Positions 52,610 to 61,515 are shown, numbered from the stretch's first letter. The stretch: 64,000 bases of DNA from Chryseobacterium paludis (GCF_025403485.1 NZ_CP099966.1:806001-870000); one strand, 5' to 3'. Made by a program: numbers and translations. The notes: a model not told the origin generated them from the sequence alone.

Positions 52610-53009
52610 TACATAAATATTAATTCAAAATGAATAATTTATGACAAAATTGAGTAATTCTGAATGAAATTATGCCATTTATGCTATCATATTTGAGAGC
52701 ATTTTTTGAACAATAAATTATTGATTTTTACCTTTTTTGGATTTTAGGCGAAGATTTTGGGGATTTTTTCGCAAAGGTTAGTAGGAAATTTTATGAGTAT
52801 TCATAATAAAAAACCCAGCCGAAGCTGGGTAAAAACTAATAACCATGAAAACTCAAATTAAACATGAGAATCGCAATAAAATAAACAATTACTGTGCCAA
52901 GATTTATTTCGCATTTCTTAATAAAAGTTATTTTTATGTTAAAAAAAAATTAAAATAGAAGTAAGAATATTTTTTTGTAATTTTGCGCCATTAAAAAAAA
53001 TATACATTT
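52610..53009. other. 400-base gap before ndk
   Basis: No convincing protein gene. It contains a hairpin ACCCAGC-CGAA-GCTGGGT (52813-52830). Its flanking run is A6 on the left and A5 on the right of the plus strand, so a U-run would appear on a minus-strand transcript. TAATTTTG at 52978-52985 is a possible -7 box of ndk. A 37-codon frame from 52846 has no recognisable signal. Confidence 0.45.
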
Positions 53010-53426
53010 ATGTCTAACATTACATTCACTATGATTAAGCCTGACGCAGTAGCAGATGGACATATCGGTGCTATATTAGGTAAAATTGCAGAAGGAGGTT
53101 TTAAAATCAAAGCTTTAAAATTAACTCAACTTACTGTTGCTGATGCAAAAAAATTCTACGAAGTACATGCTGAAAGACCATTCTATGGGGAATTAGTAGA
53201 GTTTATGAGTTCAGGTCCAATCGTAGCAGCTGTTTTAGAAAAAGACAATGCTGTTGAAGATTTCAGAACTCTAATTGGTGCTACTAACCCAGCTGAGGCT
53301 GCAGAAGGTACTATTAGAAAAATGTTCGCAAGAAGCATTGGAGAGAACGCGGTTCACGGTTCAGATTCTAATGAAAATGCTCTTATTGAAGCACAATTCC
53401 ATTTTTCTGGAAGAGAGATTTTTTAA
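53010..53426 (+). CDS. ndk: Nucleoside diphosphate kinase
   Basis: A 138-residue Ndk of normal length. [16 protein letters not shown] begins the fold; the phospho-histidine lies in [13 protein letters not shown], preceded by [18 protein letters not shown]. It balances NTP pools using ATP. A TAATTTTG -7 box at 52978-52985 precedes it, and a hairpin follows. Confidence 0.95.
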   Translation: MSNITFTMIKPDAVADGHIGAILGKIAEGGFKIKALKLTQLTVADAKKFYEVHAERPFYGELVEFMSSGPIVAAVLEKDNAVEDFRTLIGATNPAEAAEGTIRKMFARSIGENAVHGSDSNENALIEAQFHFSGREIF

Positions 53427-53450
53427 GATAAAAGATTTTTTCAAAATATA

Positions 53451-53476
53451 AAATCCGGGGATTATTCTCCGGATTT
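53451..53476 (+). terminator. Hairpin between ndk and fucosidase gene
   Basis: AAATCCGGGGA pairs with TCTCCGGATTT (one G-T pair) around TTAT, 53451-53476. It lies between the convergent ndk and fucosidase genes and may serve both. Confidence 0.75.
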
Positions 53477-53524
53477 CTGTTTTACAAAAAGGTAGGGTGT
53501 GGATAGCCTCAGCCAGCAATGTTG

Positions 53525-55366
53525 TTACAGGTTACTTTCGATAGCACCTACTTTTTCCCTGTATAACTCAATAGGTTTATCAAGTAATACGGCAATAATA
53601 GTCATATTCCTATCCAATCTTTCTTTTGGAGCATCAATATAAATAATTCCCGGTCTGTCACTCCAATATAATTTATTAAAAATATGATGGCTGATCATAG
53701 AACCTTCACCAACAATTCTTATTCTTGAGATCCCATTTTTAATTCCCTTCAGGGCAATAGGTCCGCTGGGAATTCCTTCTACAAAAAGATAAAGGGTTTG
53801 TTTATCCTTCGAAAGGGTGCTCATTCCTGAATAGTGGCCACCTGGTAATCCTTTGCCGGTATCGAAAAGAGCTTCAGCATGTTTACTGATCCATGATAAA
53901 ACTTCAGGGTTTGTATTTGGAGTTTTTGGAATGGTCATATCCATACCATCATTAGTAAGTCCAGAATGATCTAATACATTGTTTCCATCATTTATTTGGT
54001 TGGCAATGTTATAAATTGTCTCTTTTGTATTTTTATTGTTTATTACATCTGAGAGTGATTTTTTTTCTAGTGGGAAATCTTTTAATATTTTAAGTGGATC
54101 ATTAAATGTTAATTGAACTACTGTTACATCCTCATCAAATTGCGTATTTGAAAGATTAAGGGTTAAAGTATTGTTTTTACTAAGATCAAAGTTTATTTTT
54201 GCTTTATTATCTCCGATGATTTTTGCAGAAATAGGTTTAGTTTTTATACCATAGATTTTCATGAGATCTTTGGCTTCCTCCAGATACAAAAAGAGGGATT
54301 TTCCATCAGCAGAAAGTGCTGATTTTCCTTTATAATTTTCAAAAGGTAATCCGCGTCGGGTAGCATAAATGGCTTCAGGGTATTTTGAAATCCATCGTCC
54401 CATATTCTTTAGAATTTTAACCTGTTCTTCAGAAACACTTCCATCAGCTTTCGGACCTATATCAAGTAGAAGGTTTCCACCCATACTTATTACATCTGCC
54501 AAAGTTCTTATCAGCATATTCGGGGTTTTATAATGAGTATCAAAAGGCTGATATCCCCATGAATCATTCATAGTATAACATAATTCCCAATATTTATTTT
54601 GTGGAGCAATTACGGGAATACCCTGTTCAGGAGTTTCATAATCTCCATGATTGTTTAATCTTGAATTAATGATAATATTCGGATTGAACTTTCTTAGATT
54701 TTCCAGCGTCTGTGAAGCTTGCCATTCTTCCGAAGTATGTTCCCAATCCCCATCAAACCATAATAAATCCGGCTTATACTGATTTGAAAGTTCATCTAAT
54801 TGACTTTGGTAATACTGAATAAAACTTTGCCAGCGTTTAGGATCATTTTTAATTTCATACCTTTTTTTAATTCTTGTATTGATATCATAATAGGGATGAC
54901 TCCAATCCGGAAGAGAATAGTAGAGTCCCGTTTTTATTCCTGATTTTTTAAGTTCAGTGACAAAAGGTGTTAAGACATCCTTTTTTGCTAAAGAATTTTC
55001 AGGAATGGTAATGGATTTTTCAGCTTTAGAATCCCAGAGTGAAACGCCATCATGATGTTTTGTAGTTATCACAGAATATTTAGCTCCGGATTCCTTAATT
55101 AGCTTTGCCCAATATTCAGGATCAAATTTCGATGCAGAAAACCCATTAAGCTGCTTCATGTAGTTTTCATGGTTAATATAATTATTAAAAAAGGACCATG
55201 ATTCCGAAATTCCATCTACAGAATAAATTCCCCAATGGATAAAAATTCCAAGTTTAGCATCCTGAAACCATTCCATTTTCTTATTTTCAGTTGATAGGGA
55301 TTGGGCATTCATATGGGCAGCTAATGACAATCCTAACAGGAACAATCCGGTAAATCTGCATTTCAT
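53525..55366 (-). CDS. Secreted GH29 alpha-L-fucosidase
   Basis: A 613-residue enzyme: signal peptide (LFLLGLSLAAHMNAQ), then a GH29 barrel (MEWFQDAKLGIFIHWGIYSV, YSVITTKHHDGVSLWDS, TGLYYSLPDWSHPYY) with the nucleophile Asp in LLWFDGDWEH, and C-terminal beta domains. Residues SEEQVKILKNMGRWISKYPE begin the region following the barrel. GH29 enzymes release alpha-linked fucose. No other fucose genes are adjacent. Confidence 0.92.
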   Translation of the reverse strand: MKCRFTGLFLLGLSLAAHMNAQSLSTENKKMEWFQDAKLGIFIHWGIYSVDGISESWSFFNNYINHENYMKQLNGFSASKFDPEYWAKLIKESGAKYSVITTKHHDGVSLWDSKAEKSITIPENSLAKKDVLTPFVTELKKSGIKTGLYYSLPDWSHPYYDINTRIKKRYEIKNDPKRWQSFIQYYQSQLDELSNQYKPDLLWFDGDWEHTSEEWQASQTLENLRKFNPNIIINSRLNNHGDYETPEQGIPVIAPQNKYWELCYTMNDSWGYQPFDTHYKTPNMLIRTLADVISMGGNLLLDIGPKADGSVSEEQVKILKNMGRWISKYPEAIYATRRGLPFENYKGKSALSADGKSLFLYLEEAKDLMKIYGIKTKPISAKIIGDNKAKINFDLSKNNTLTLNLSNTQFDEDVTVVQLTFNDPLKILKDFPLEKKSLSDVINNKNTKETIYNIANQINDGNNVLDHSGLTNDGMDMTIPKTPNTNPEVLSWISKHAEALFDTGKGLPGGHYSGMSTLSKDKQTLYLFVEGIPSGPIALKGIKNGISRIRIVGEGSMISHHIFNKLYWSDRPGIIYIDAPKERLDRNMTIIAVLLDKPIELYREKVGAIESNL

Positions 55367-55565
55367 GTTTTTTATTTTAATCTCAAAAATAGGAAAAAGT
55401 GTCTTACAAAACCCCTATTGATAAAGTGCTAATATGTTTTTCTCAATAAAAAAGTTTCAACTATAATCTTATCATAAAATAGATGGGAAAATTTTGTTTT
55501 TATTATAGTATTTTTGATATAATGCAATGGAATAATTCTTGTAACCATTCATTAAAATATAGATT

Positions 55566-55772
55566 ATGAAAATACCAGCATTATTGATGGCAGGTTTAGT
55601 AACGGTAAGTTTATCTGCACAGACTACTACACCTACTGTAAAGAAAACTAAAAAGCCAATAAAGAAAGTAAGAAAAGCAGAGGTTCCTAAAAGTAATACA
55701 AGACCTATTGCTAAAAAAGATACTATTTTAAGAGGAAAGAACTATCCTTGCGTAGCATGTGGTATGGGTTAA
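55566..55772 (+). CDS. Secreted RiPP precursor with C-terminal CxxC core, chryseobasin-like
   Basis: A 68-residue peptide. It has a Sec signal (MKIPALLMAGLVTVSLSA, predicted cut before Gln19), a Lys/Arg-rich middle (VKKTKKPIKKVRKAE), and a core ending GKNYPCVACGMG with Cys62 and Cys65. Its stop is 3 bases before the start of an MNIO (DUF692) enzyme gene. MNIO enzymes are known to modify Cys in such precursors; ChrH of Chryseobacterium acts on the ChrA precursor. A TATTTTTG box at 55509-55516 suggests an own promoter. The modification on this peptide is not predictable. Confidence 0.82.
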   Translation: MKIPALLMAGLVTVSLSAQTTTPTVKKTKKPIKKVRKAEVPKSNTRPIAKKDTILRGKNYPCVACGMG

Positions 55773-55775
55773 CTT

Positions 55776-56873
55776 ATGAAAAAACCGCTATTAGGATTAT
55801 CAATGATGGCTGAGGCAGATTTTGTTTCAGCTATTTTGCCTTTATTTGAAAACAACCAAATAGAAATTTTAGAATGGTCTTTTGATACTTTTTATGATGT
55901 AGAAGAACCTGAATGGCTAAAAGGTTTACTGGATTTTTATTCTCAAAATAACCGTTTGATCGGTCATGGTGTCTATTATTCCCTTTTTGATGCGAAATGG
56001 ACAGAAAGACAGGAAGAGTGGCTTAATAATCTAAAAACTGAAACTGAAAAGCGCCATTATAATCATATAACTGAGCATTTTGGTTTTATGAATACAGAAA
56101 ACTTTCATCAAGGTATTCCTTTGCCGGTTTCCTTGAACTCCAAAACACTACAAATAGGAAAGGACAGACTTTTAAGGCTGCAAGATGTTGTAAATGTTCC
56201 AATAGGAATTGAAAACTTAGCTTTCTCTTTTTCTATAGAAGATGTAAAACAACAAGGACAGTTTCTTGATCAGCTGATTACGGATATTGATGGTTTTTTA
56301 ATTCTGGATCTTCATAATATCTATTGCCAGGCCTATAATTTTGACGTTCAGCTCGAGGAAATTATTAGTGCTTATCCTTTAGAAAAAGTTAAGGAAATAC
56401 ATCTCTCCGGAGGAAGCTGGAATCAAAGTATTTACACTAAAAATAAACTAATTCGCAGAGATACCCATGATGATGCTATTCCTGAAGAAATATTAAATAT
56501 TCTTCCTTTTGTACTTCCAAAGTGTGAAAACCTGCAATATATTATTATTGAAAGACTGGGGTGTACCATAAAAACAAAAGATGAAAAAGAAGCATTTTTT
56601 GATGATTTTAGAAGAGTCAGAGAGATTATCGATAGCATTGAATATCATGAAAATAATTATCCGGCGATCTGGGAGAAAAAAAATGTTAATTTAGTTTCAC
56701 CGCTCGAGGATCTACAATTATATGAAGATCAGACACGCTTAACACAGTTGCTGTTTGATGATAAACCGGAATTGATTAAAAGTCAAACATTTCACTATTT
56801 TAAAACAGATGATTGGGATATAGAGATGATTAATACTGCTAAGAGTATTATAAAAAAATGGAATCCTTATTAA
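55776..56873 (+). CDS. MNIO (DUF692) multinuclear iron oxidase
   Basis: A 365-residue TIM-barrel MNIO enzyme. Predicted iron ligands are His64 (LIGHGVYY), His101 (ITEHFGF), Glu146 and Asn147 (PIGIENLAF), Asp178 and His180 (LILDLHNIY), His209 (KEIHLSGGSW), Asp229 and His231 (RRDTHDDAI) and Glu259 (IIIERLG). Residues about 300-365 (VSPLEDLQLYEDQTRLTQLL; DIEMINTAKSIIKKWNPY) extend beyond the core fold. They may replace the separate partner protein found in other MNIO systems. It follows the precursor after 3 bases and is followed by a DUF1772 gene after 44 bases. Confidence 0.88.
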   Translation: MKKPLLGLSMMAEADFVSAILPLFENNQIEILEWSFDTFYDVEEPEWLKGLLDFYSQNNRLIGHGVYYSLFDAKWTERQEEWLNNLKTETEKRHYNHITEHFGFMNTENFHQGIPLPVSLNSKTLQIGKDRLLRLQDVVNVPIGIENLAFSFSIEDVKQQGQFLDQLITDIDGFLILDLHNIYCQAYNFDVQLEEIISAYPLEKVKEIHLSGGSWNQSIYTKNKLIRRDTHDDAIPEEILNILPFVLPKCENLQYIIIERLGCTIKTKDEKEAFFDDFRRVREIIDSIEYHENNYPAIWEKKNVNLVSPLEDLQLYEDQTRLTQLLFDDKPELIKSQTFHYFKTDDWDIEMINTAKSIIKKWNPY

Positions 56874-56917
56874 AGGCGTTACTCATATATCGACATTAGA
56901 ACCATAAAATAAAAACT

Positions 56918-57412
56918 ATGAAAATGACAACAATTCTATTAATTTTAACTGCTGTATTAACGGCTCTTATAGGTGGCCTTTTTTATGCATATTCCTGCTC
57001 GGTGGTATTAGGCCTGGGGAAATTATCAGATGCAGAATATCTGAAAGCAATGCAGTCTATTAACAGGGAAATTCTAAATCCTGTATTCTTCCTGAGTTTT
57101 ATGGGGACAGCAGCGATGCTTCCCATTTCTACTTTTTTATATAGGGCACAAAACCCTGTATTCATGTTATTGTTATTGGCAACAATAATCTATCTCATTG
57201 GGGTTTTTGGAGTTACGATAGTGGGAAATGTTCCTCTAAATGATCAGTTGGATCAGTTTAATATAGTAGATTCTACAGCAGAAGGATTAAAGAAGATGCG
57301 TGACGTTTTTGAAAACAGATGGAATTTTCTAAATACCATACGTGCTATATGCTCAACCTTGAGTATACTCTTGGTTATATGTGCCTGTGTCTGGACTAAA
57401 GCAGAATCATAG
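56918..57412 (+). CDS. DUF1772 (anthrone-oxygenase-like) membrane protein
   Basis: A 164-residue protein with four hydrophobic helices and DUF1772 features: an opening GGLFYAYSCSVVLGLGKLSD, then AMQSINREILNPVFFLSFMG, and VTIVGNVPLNDQLDQF with a later RWNFLNTIR. Some family members are called anthrone oxygenases. It lies 44 bases after the MNIO gene in the same direction, so it may be part of the RiPP operon, perhaps in redox chemistry or membrane handling; this is inference. Confidence 0.75.
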   Translation: MKMTTILLILTAVLTALIGGLFYAYSCSVVLGLGKLSDAEYLKAMQSINREILNPVFFLSFMGTAAMLPISTFLYRAQNPVFMLLLLATIIYLIGVFGVTIVGNVPLNDQLDQFNIVDSTAEGLKKMRDVFENRWNFLNTIRAICSTLSILLVICACVWTKAES

Positions 57413-57570
57413 ATTCAGTATAAATACTTATTGCAAATTCAGTATTTATACGGATGCACCGTTTTGTATTTATTGAGATCTTTACTTCAGCATAGAACAA
57501 AGAAAATTTAAGCATTAAAGTCTAAAAGACTGAAACTAATAACCATCGTAAGCTCAGATTTTCAAAGAAG

Positions 57571-57594
57571 AAAGGCAGCCTAACAGCTGCCTTT
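57571..57594. terminator. Bidirectional terminator between RiPP operon and rpe
   Basis: AAAGGCAGC (57571-57579) pairs perfectly with GCTGCCTTT (57586-57594) around CTAACA. It lies between the convergent DUF1772 and rpe genes. Confidence 0.75.
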
Positions 57595-57619
57595 TGATAT
57601 GATATAGTAATTTCTATAT

Positions 57620-58270
57620 TTAAATTTTTAAAAGCTCTATTGTTCTTTCAGGACTTTCAGATGAGAAAACAGCGTTTCCGGCTACTAAAACATCAGCTCC
57701 GGCTTCAAATAATTTCGACGCATTATCCAAGTTAACACCTCCATCCACTTCAATTAACGCAGTAGAGTTGTTGCTTAAAATTAAATCTTTAGTTTCAGCA
57801 ATCTTCTTATAGGTATTTTCAATAAATTTTTGTCCTCCAAATCCTGGATTTACACTCATTAATAACACCAAATCAACATCCGCAATAATATCTTCCAGCA
57901 TTAAAACCGGAGTAGAAGGATTAAGCACAACTCCTGCTTTAGCTCCTCTGCTTTGAATAAGGTGGATCGTTCGGTGTAAATGCGTACAAGCCTCATAGTG
58001 GATAGAAATTAAATCAGCTCCGTGATCAATAAATTCTTCAACATACTTTTCAGGTTCAACGATCATCAAATGAACATCAACAAATTTTTTAGCATGTTGC
58101 TGAACAGTCTTCATCACAGGAAAACCAAATGAAATGTTTGGAACAAATCTCCCATCCATGACATCGATATGGAACCAGTCGGCCTGAGAATTGTTCAACA
58201 TTTCAATGTCTCTTTGCAGATTCCCAAAGTCTGCGGATAATAGGGAAGGAGCAATTAGCTTAGTTTTCAT
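57620..58270 (-). CDS. rpe: Ribulose-phosphate 3-epimerase
   Basis: A 216-residue TIM-barrel Rpe of normal length. LIAPSLLSADFGNLQRDIEM, WFHIDVMDGRFVPNISFG, VDVHLMIVEPEKYV, LLMSVNPGFGGQKFIE and IEVDGGVNLDNA carry the active-site Asp, His and metal ligands. It interconverts ribulose- and xylulose-5-phosphate in the pentose phosphate pathway. Confidence 0.95.
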   Translation of the reverse strand: MKTKLIAPSLLSADFGNLQRDIEMLNNSQADWFHIDVMDGRFVPNISFGFPVMKTVQQHAKKFVDVHLMIVEPEKYVEEFIDHGADLISIHYEACTHLHRTIHLIQSRGAKAGVVLNPSTPVLMLEDIIADVDLVLLMSVNPGFGGQKFIENTYKKIAETKDLILSNNSTALIEVDGGVNLDNASKLFEAGADVLVAGNAVFSSESPERTIELLKI

Positions 58271-58300
58271 TTTTACTTTTATATTAGATTTACTAAAGGT

Positions 58301-58380
58301 GTCAGACGTAAGATACCCGATGTCAGACTTGGTTCTTTTCCCAAAAGTCTGATATCTGACATCTGTTATCGAGTATCTTT
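58301..58380. repeat. Long imperfect inverted repeat between rpe and M42 peptidase genes
   Basis: The left part carries GTCAGAC twice (58301-58307 and 58322-58328) with AGATACCCGATGTCAGACTT (58311-58330). The right part AAGTCTGATATCTGACATC (58345-58363) and TCGAGTATCT (58369-58378) are reverse complements of those blocks with a short insertion. It fills most of the 111-base gap. Confidence 0.5.
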
Positions 58381-58381
58381 A

Positions 58382-59458
58382 TTAATGATATTTCAGTTTC
58401 ATTTCCGGTTTTATCTTCAAAATCGTTTCGTAGATTAATGAGATAACGTTTCCGACATCTTCTTTTGAAACCATTTCTACCGTTGTATGCATGTAGCGCA
58501 AAGGTAGAGAAATCAAAGCGCTTGGAACACCGCCATTAGAATGTGCGAAAGCATCTGTATCCGTTCCTGTTGCTCTGCTGGCAGCCGCTCTTTGATAAGG
58601 GATCTTTTTAGTTTTTGCCGTATCAATGATTAATTCTCTGATCGTGTGATGAACACTAGGGGCAAAGAAAATTACAGGCCCGTCACCACATTTTTGGTCA
58701 CCTTCTTTTTTCTTCTCGATCATAGGTGTTGTAGTGTCATGGGTAACATCAGTTACAATAGCGATATTTGGTTTTATCGTATCAGCAATCATGTCTGCTC
58801 CATATAAACCTACTTCTTCCTGAACGGAGTTTGTAATGTATAGACCAAAAGGAATCGTTTTTTTATTTTCCTTTAAAAGTCTTGCTACCTCTGCGATCAT
58901 AAATCCACCAATCCTGTTGTCTAAAGCTCTGCAGACAAAATAACGGTTATTCATTTCAAAGAATTCGTCTGGATAAGTGATCATACAACCTACGTAAATA
59001 CCCATTTCTTCAACTTCTTTTTTGGTAGTGGCTCCGCAGTCGATGAAGATATTTTCGATTTTTGGTGTTGGTTCGTTTTGATTAGCGCTTCGGGTGTGAA
59101 TGGCTGGCCATCCGAAAACTCCTTTTACGATGCCATTTTCTCCATGAATGTGAACAACCTTTGATGGAGCGATCGTTTGATCTGAACCTCCATTTCGGAT
59201 CACATAAATTAATCCGTCATCCGTAATATAATTAACGTACCAGGAGATTTCATCCGCATGTGCTTCGATAACCACTTTGAACTCTGCTTCAGGATTAATA
59301 ATTCCATAGCAGGTTCCATAATGATCGACTTCAATTTTGTCTACATATGGCCGAATATAATCCATCCAGATTTCTTGTCCTTTATGCTCGTAACCGGTCG
59401 GTGAGGATGTATTTAAGTATTTTTCTAAAAATTTTAAAGATTTCTTTTCAAATTTCAT
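58382..59458 (-). CDS. M42-family metallopeptidase
   Basis: A 358-residue aminopeptidase of the M42 (glutamyl/cellulase-associated) family. Metal ligands and active site are in VIEAHADEISWYV, VCRALDNRIGGFM, SVQEEVGLYGADMI, IVTDVTHDTTTP and the late His in LRYMHTTVEMVS. These dizinc enzymes form large tetrahedral aminopeptidases. It is monocistronic; its start faces the DUF4294 gene. Confidence 0.92.
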   Translation of the reverse strand: MKFEKKSLKFLEKYLNTSSPTGYEHKGQEIWMDYIRPYVDKIEVDHYGTCYGIINPEAEFKVVIEAHADEISWYVNYITDDGLIYVIRNGGSDQTIAPSKVVHIHGENGIVKGVFGWPAIHTRSANQNEPTPKIENIFIDCGATTKKEVEEMGIYVGCMITYPDEFFEMNNRYFVCRALDNRIGGFMIAEVARLLKENKKTIPFGLYITNSVQEEVGLYGADMIADTIKPNIAIVTDVTHDTTTPMIEKKKEGDQKCGDGPVIFFAPSVHHTIRELIIDTAKTKKIPYQRAAASRATGTDTDAFAHSNGGVPSALISLPLRYMHTTVEMVSKEDVGNVISLIYETILKIKPEMKLKYH

Positions 59459-59509
59459 AAAAAGGAATGATTTTTGCGTTCAATTTTTACTCTAATACGC
59501 GTAAAAATA

Positions 59510-60217
59510 ATGAATTTTAGCAAGATTATTTGTCTTTTTCTTTTCTTTTTTGGGATTGGTGTTTTTGGACAAACAGATTCTATTATTGCTAAACCCCTGA
59601 GTCAGTACCCTCCGGAGGAGCTAAAAGTAGATGAATTTGGAAATAAATATTATTATGATGAAAGACAGAAAGCCAAGTTCTATGAAATAAATGGAGAAAC
59701 AGTAGTTGTGATGGATGAGTTGATATTACTCAACAAGCCAAAATTCAATAACCAACTGGACAGAAATTATTACTATTTTCTTAATAAAAAACTTTACAGG
59801 GTATATCCTTTATTTGTAGCTGCTTTACAACAGTACAGAGATATTCAGAAAGAGATGACTAATCTGGATAGTAAAGCAAAAAGGAAATATGTGAGAGACC
59901 GGCAGAATATGTTAGCCGATCAATACGAAAAGCAGTTACGTGATCTTACTACGACAGAAGGTCAGGTTTTTGCAAAGCTCATGAACAGAGCGACCGGAAA
60001 GAATGTATTTGAGATCATTAAAGAATTAAGAGGTGGATGGAGTGCTTTCTGGTGGAATGTAAAGGGAAAAATGGCAAGTATAGATCTTAAAGATCAGTAT
60101 GATCCTCATAGAAACAGAACGGATGAATTTTTAGAATCACTATTGCAGTCAAATTGGAACTCTGGTTATCTTCAGCCATATCCGGGAGCTGGTGATTTTA
60201 AAGTAAAGAAAAAATAA
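59510..60217 (+). CDS. DUF4294 secreted protein
   Basis: A 235-residue exported protein typical of flavobacteria (DUF4294). The chosen ATG at 59510 begins the signal MNFSKIICLFLFFFGIGVFG; a TTG start 12 codons upstream is unlikely. Recognisable parts are NGETVVVMDELILLNKPKFN, YPLFVAALQQYRDIQKEM and QLRDLTTTEGQVFAKLMNRA. Function unknown. Confidence 0.85.
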   Translation: MNFSKIICLFLFFFGIGVFGQTDSIIAKPLSQYPPEELKVDEFGNKYYYDERQKAKFYEINGETVVVMDELILLNKPKFNNQLDRNYYYFLNKKLYRVYPLFVAALQQYRDIQKEMTNLDSKAKRKYVRDRQNMLADQYEKQLRDLTTTEGQVFAKLMNRATGKNVFEIIKELRGGWSAFWWNVKGKMASIDLKDQYDPHRNRTDEFLESLLQSNWNSGYLQPYPGAGDFKVKKK

Positions 60218-60249
60218 AAAAATACCTGTAAGCAATTACAGGTATTTTT
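60218..60249. terminator. Bidirectional terminator with GCAA tetraloop
   Basis: AAAAATACCTGTAA (60218-60231) and TTACAGGTATTTTT (60236-60249) form a perfect 14-base stem closed by GCAA. It starts directly after the DUF4294 stop, and its right arm overlaps the last codons of the Nudix gene. Confidence 0.9.
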
Positions 60250-60652
60250 CTTTTAGTTTATCAAATACAATCTGATCTATAGGTAAAGGAAAAGGATTGT
60301 CTGGTCTGTCGATTGCTATCCATTCCGTTTTTTCAATACAAGGATCAAGAATAAGGAAATCTTCTTCATTAATTATATTGACTATATAATATATGGTAAG
60401 GAGTTGTTCATTTTCGCGGAAACGCGAAACTAAAAAATTCTCCTGCGTATAAAAATGTTCTACAACATCAATTTTTACATTAAGCTCTTCATCAAATTCA
60501 CGATGAAGACATTCTAATAAACCTTCCCCATATTCTAAACCACCACCAGGAAATTTTATTAACTGATCTCCGGCATATTCTTCAAATAAGGTTAGAACTT
60601 TTTTATCCTTCACAGCACAGGCATAAACTCTAACGTTGATGTTGTCTATCAT
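60236..60652 (-). CDS. Nudix hydrolase
   Basis: A 138-residue Nudix protein. The Nudix box reads GGGLEYGEGLLECLHREFDE followed by ELN, with the catalytic REFDEE core intact. It removes a nucleoside diphosphate-linked group from an unknown substrate. Its last codons lie inside the bidirectional terminator. Monocistronic. Confidence 0.88.
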   Translation of the reverse strand: MIDNINVRVYACAVKDKKVLTLFEEYAGDQLIKFPGGGLEYGEGLLECLHREFDEELNVKIDVVEHFYTQENFLVSRFRENEQLLTIYYIVNIINEEDFLILDPCIEKTEWIAIDRPDNPFPLPIDQIVFDKLKEKYL

Positions 60653-60688
60653 ATATACTATTTTGTATAGCTAAAATAAGGAAATTTG

Positions 60689-60730
60689 TTAGAAATTAGA
60701 AATTAGAAGTTAGAAGTTAAAAGTTGGTGG
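60689..60730. repeat. Short heptamer tandem repeat
   Basis: Six consecutive units of the type TTAGAAA, TTAGAAA, TTAGAAG, TTAGAAG, TTAAAAG, TTGGTGG (60689-60730). The first five vary by one base. The array is too short and spacer-free to be CRISPR. Confidence 0.65.
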
Positions 60731-60825
60731 TGAATAATAAAACAATTTAATTTTAAAAATTTTAACCAAATACATCATATATAATATAGTATATCAAAGT
60801 TTATTTTTCTAATCTCTTAGATCAA

Positions 60826-61515
60826 CTATAATTTAACTGCATTAAGCATTTCTCTCTTACCCGGTGGACCCTGTTTCTTTTCTACTTTGAAATTCAGTTC
60901 CTGAAGAATTCTTCTTACACTCCCTTTAGAAGAGTAGGTTGTTAATAATCCGTTAATATTCATTTTGTCAGAAACCATCTCAAACAGGGGTTTTTCCCAA
61001 AGATCTGGTTGTACACGCGCACCGAAGCAATCGTAATAAACTAGGTTTATTTTAGGTAAATCGAGATCTTTTAGTTCAAAAAAATCACATTTAATCTTTT
61101 TTAGATTAAAATTATTAATGATTTCAACTGGTTTTTCCCATTCTGCTTGATGAATTTTATGATAAATTTCTTTGAATTCTATGTTATCAAAAAGTTCAAA
61201 ATAGGCTAAATTTTTGATTTCTGATTCATTTATGGGATATTTTTCTAGTGAAAAATAATTAATAACATGATTTTTGTCAGTTTTTAAATATTCATTAATT
61301 GTAACCAAAACATTCAAACCTGTTCCAAAACCGAGTTCTAAAATATTAATTTCGTAATCATTTATTAAATTTAGTCCATTTTTGATAAACACATGTTCCG
61401 CTTCTTGTAAGGCTCCATGGTGAGAATGGTAGTTTTCATTTAATTCATTGATAAACAGTGTTTTACTTCCGTCATTAGTGGTCTTTATTTCTCTTTTCAC
61501 CCTTTTTTTTGTCAA
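60826..61515 (-). CDS. mnmD: tRNA mnm5s2U34 methyltransferase MnmD
   Basis: A 229-residue methyltransferase corresponding to the MnmC methylase domain without the FAD oxidase domain. Opening DGSKTLFINELNENYHSHHG, the SAM motif ILELGFGTGLNVLVT, YYDCFGARVQPDLWEK and the close GPPGKREMLNAV are characteristic. It completes mnm5 modification of the tRNA wobble uridine. Confidence 0.92.
   Translation of the reverse strand: MTKKRVKREIKTTNDGSKTLFINELNENYHSHHGALQEAEHVFIKNGLNLINDYEINILELGFGTGLNVLVTINEYLKTDKNHVINYFSLEKYPINESEIKNLAYFELFDNIEFKEIYHKIHQAEWEKPVEIINNFNLKKIKCDFFELKDLDLPKINLVYYDCFGARVQPDLWEKPLFEMVSDKMNINGLLTTYSSKGSVRRILQELNFKVEKKQGPPGKREMLNAVKL

Noticed and set aside
52846..52959. 37-codon frame MKTQIKHENRNKINNYC before ndk.
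   Set aside because: No recognisable feature and highly AT-rich; not supportable as a gene.
52833..57546. 14-base sequence AAACTAATAACCAT shared by two intergenic regions (52833-52846 and 57533-57546).
   Set aside because: In 64 kb of AT-rich DNA several chance 14-mer matches are expected, and the flanking hairpins are on opposite sides.
60689..60730. CRISPR-like array.
   Set aside because: Units are 7 bases without spacers, and no cas genes are in the window.
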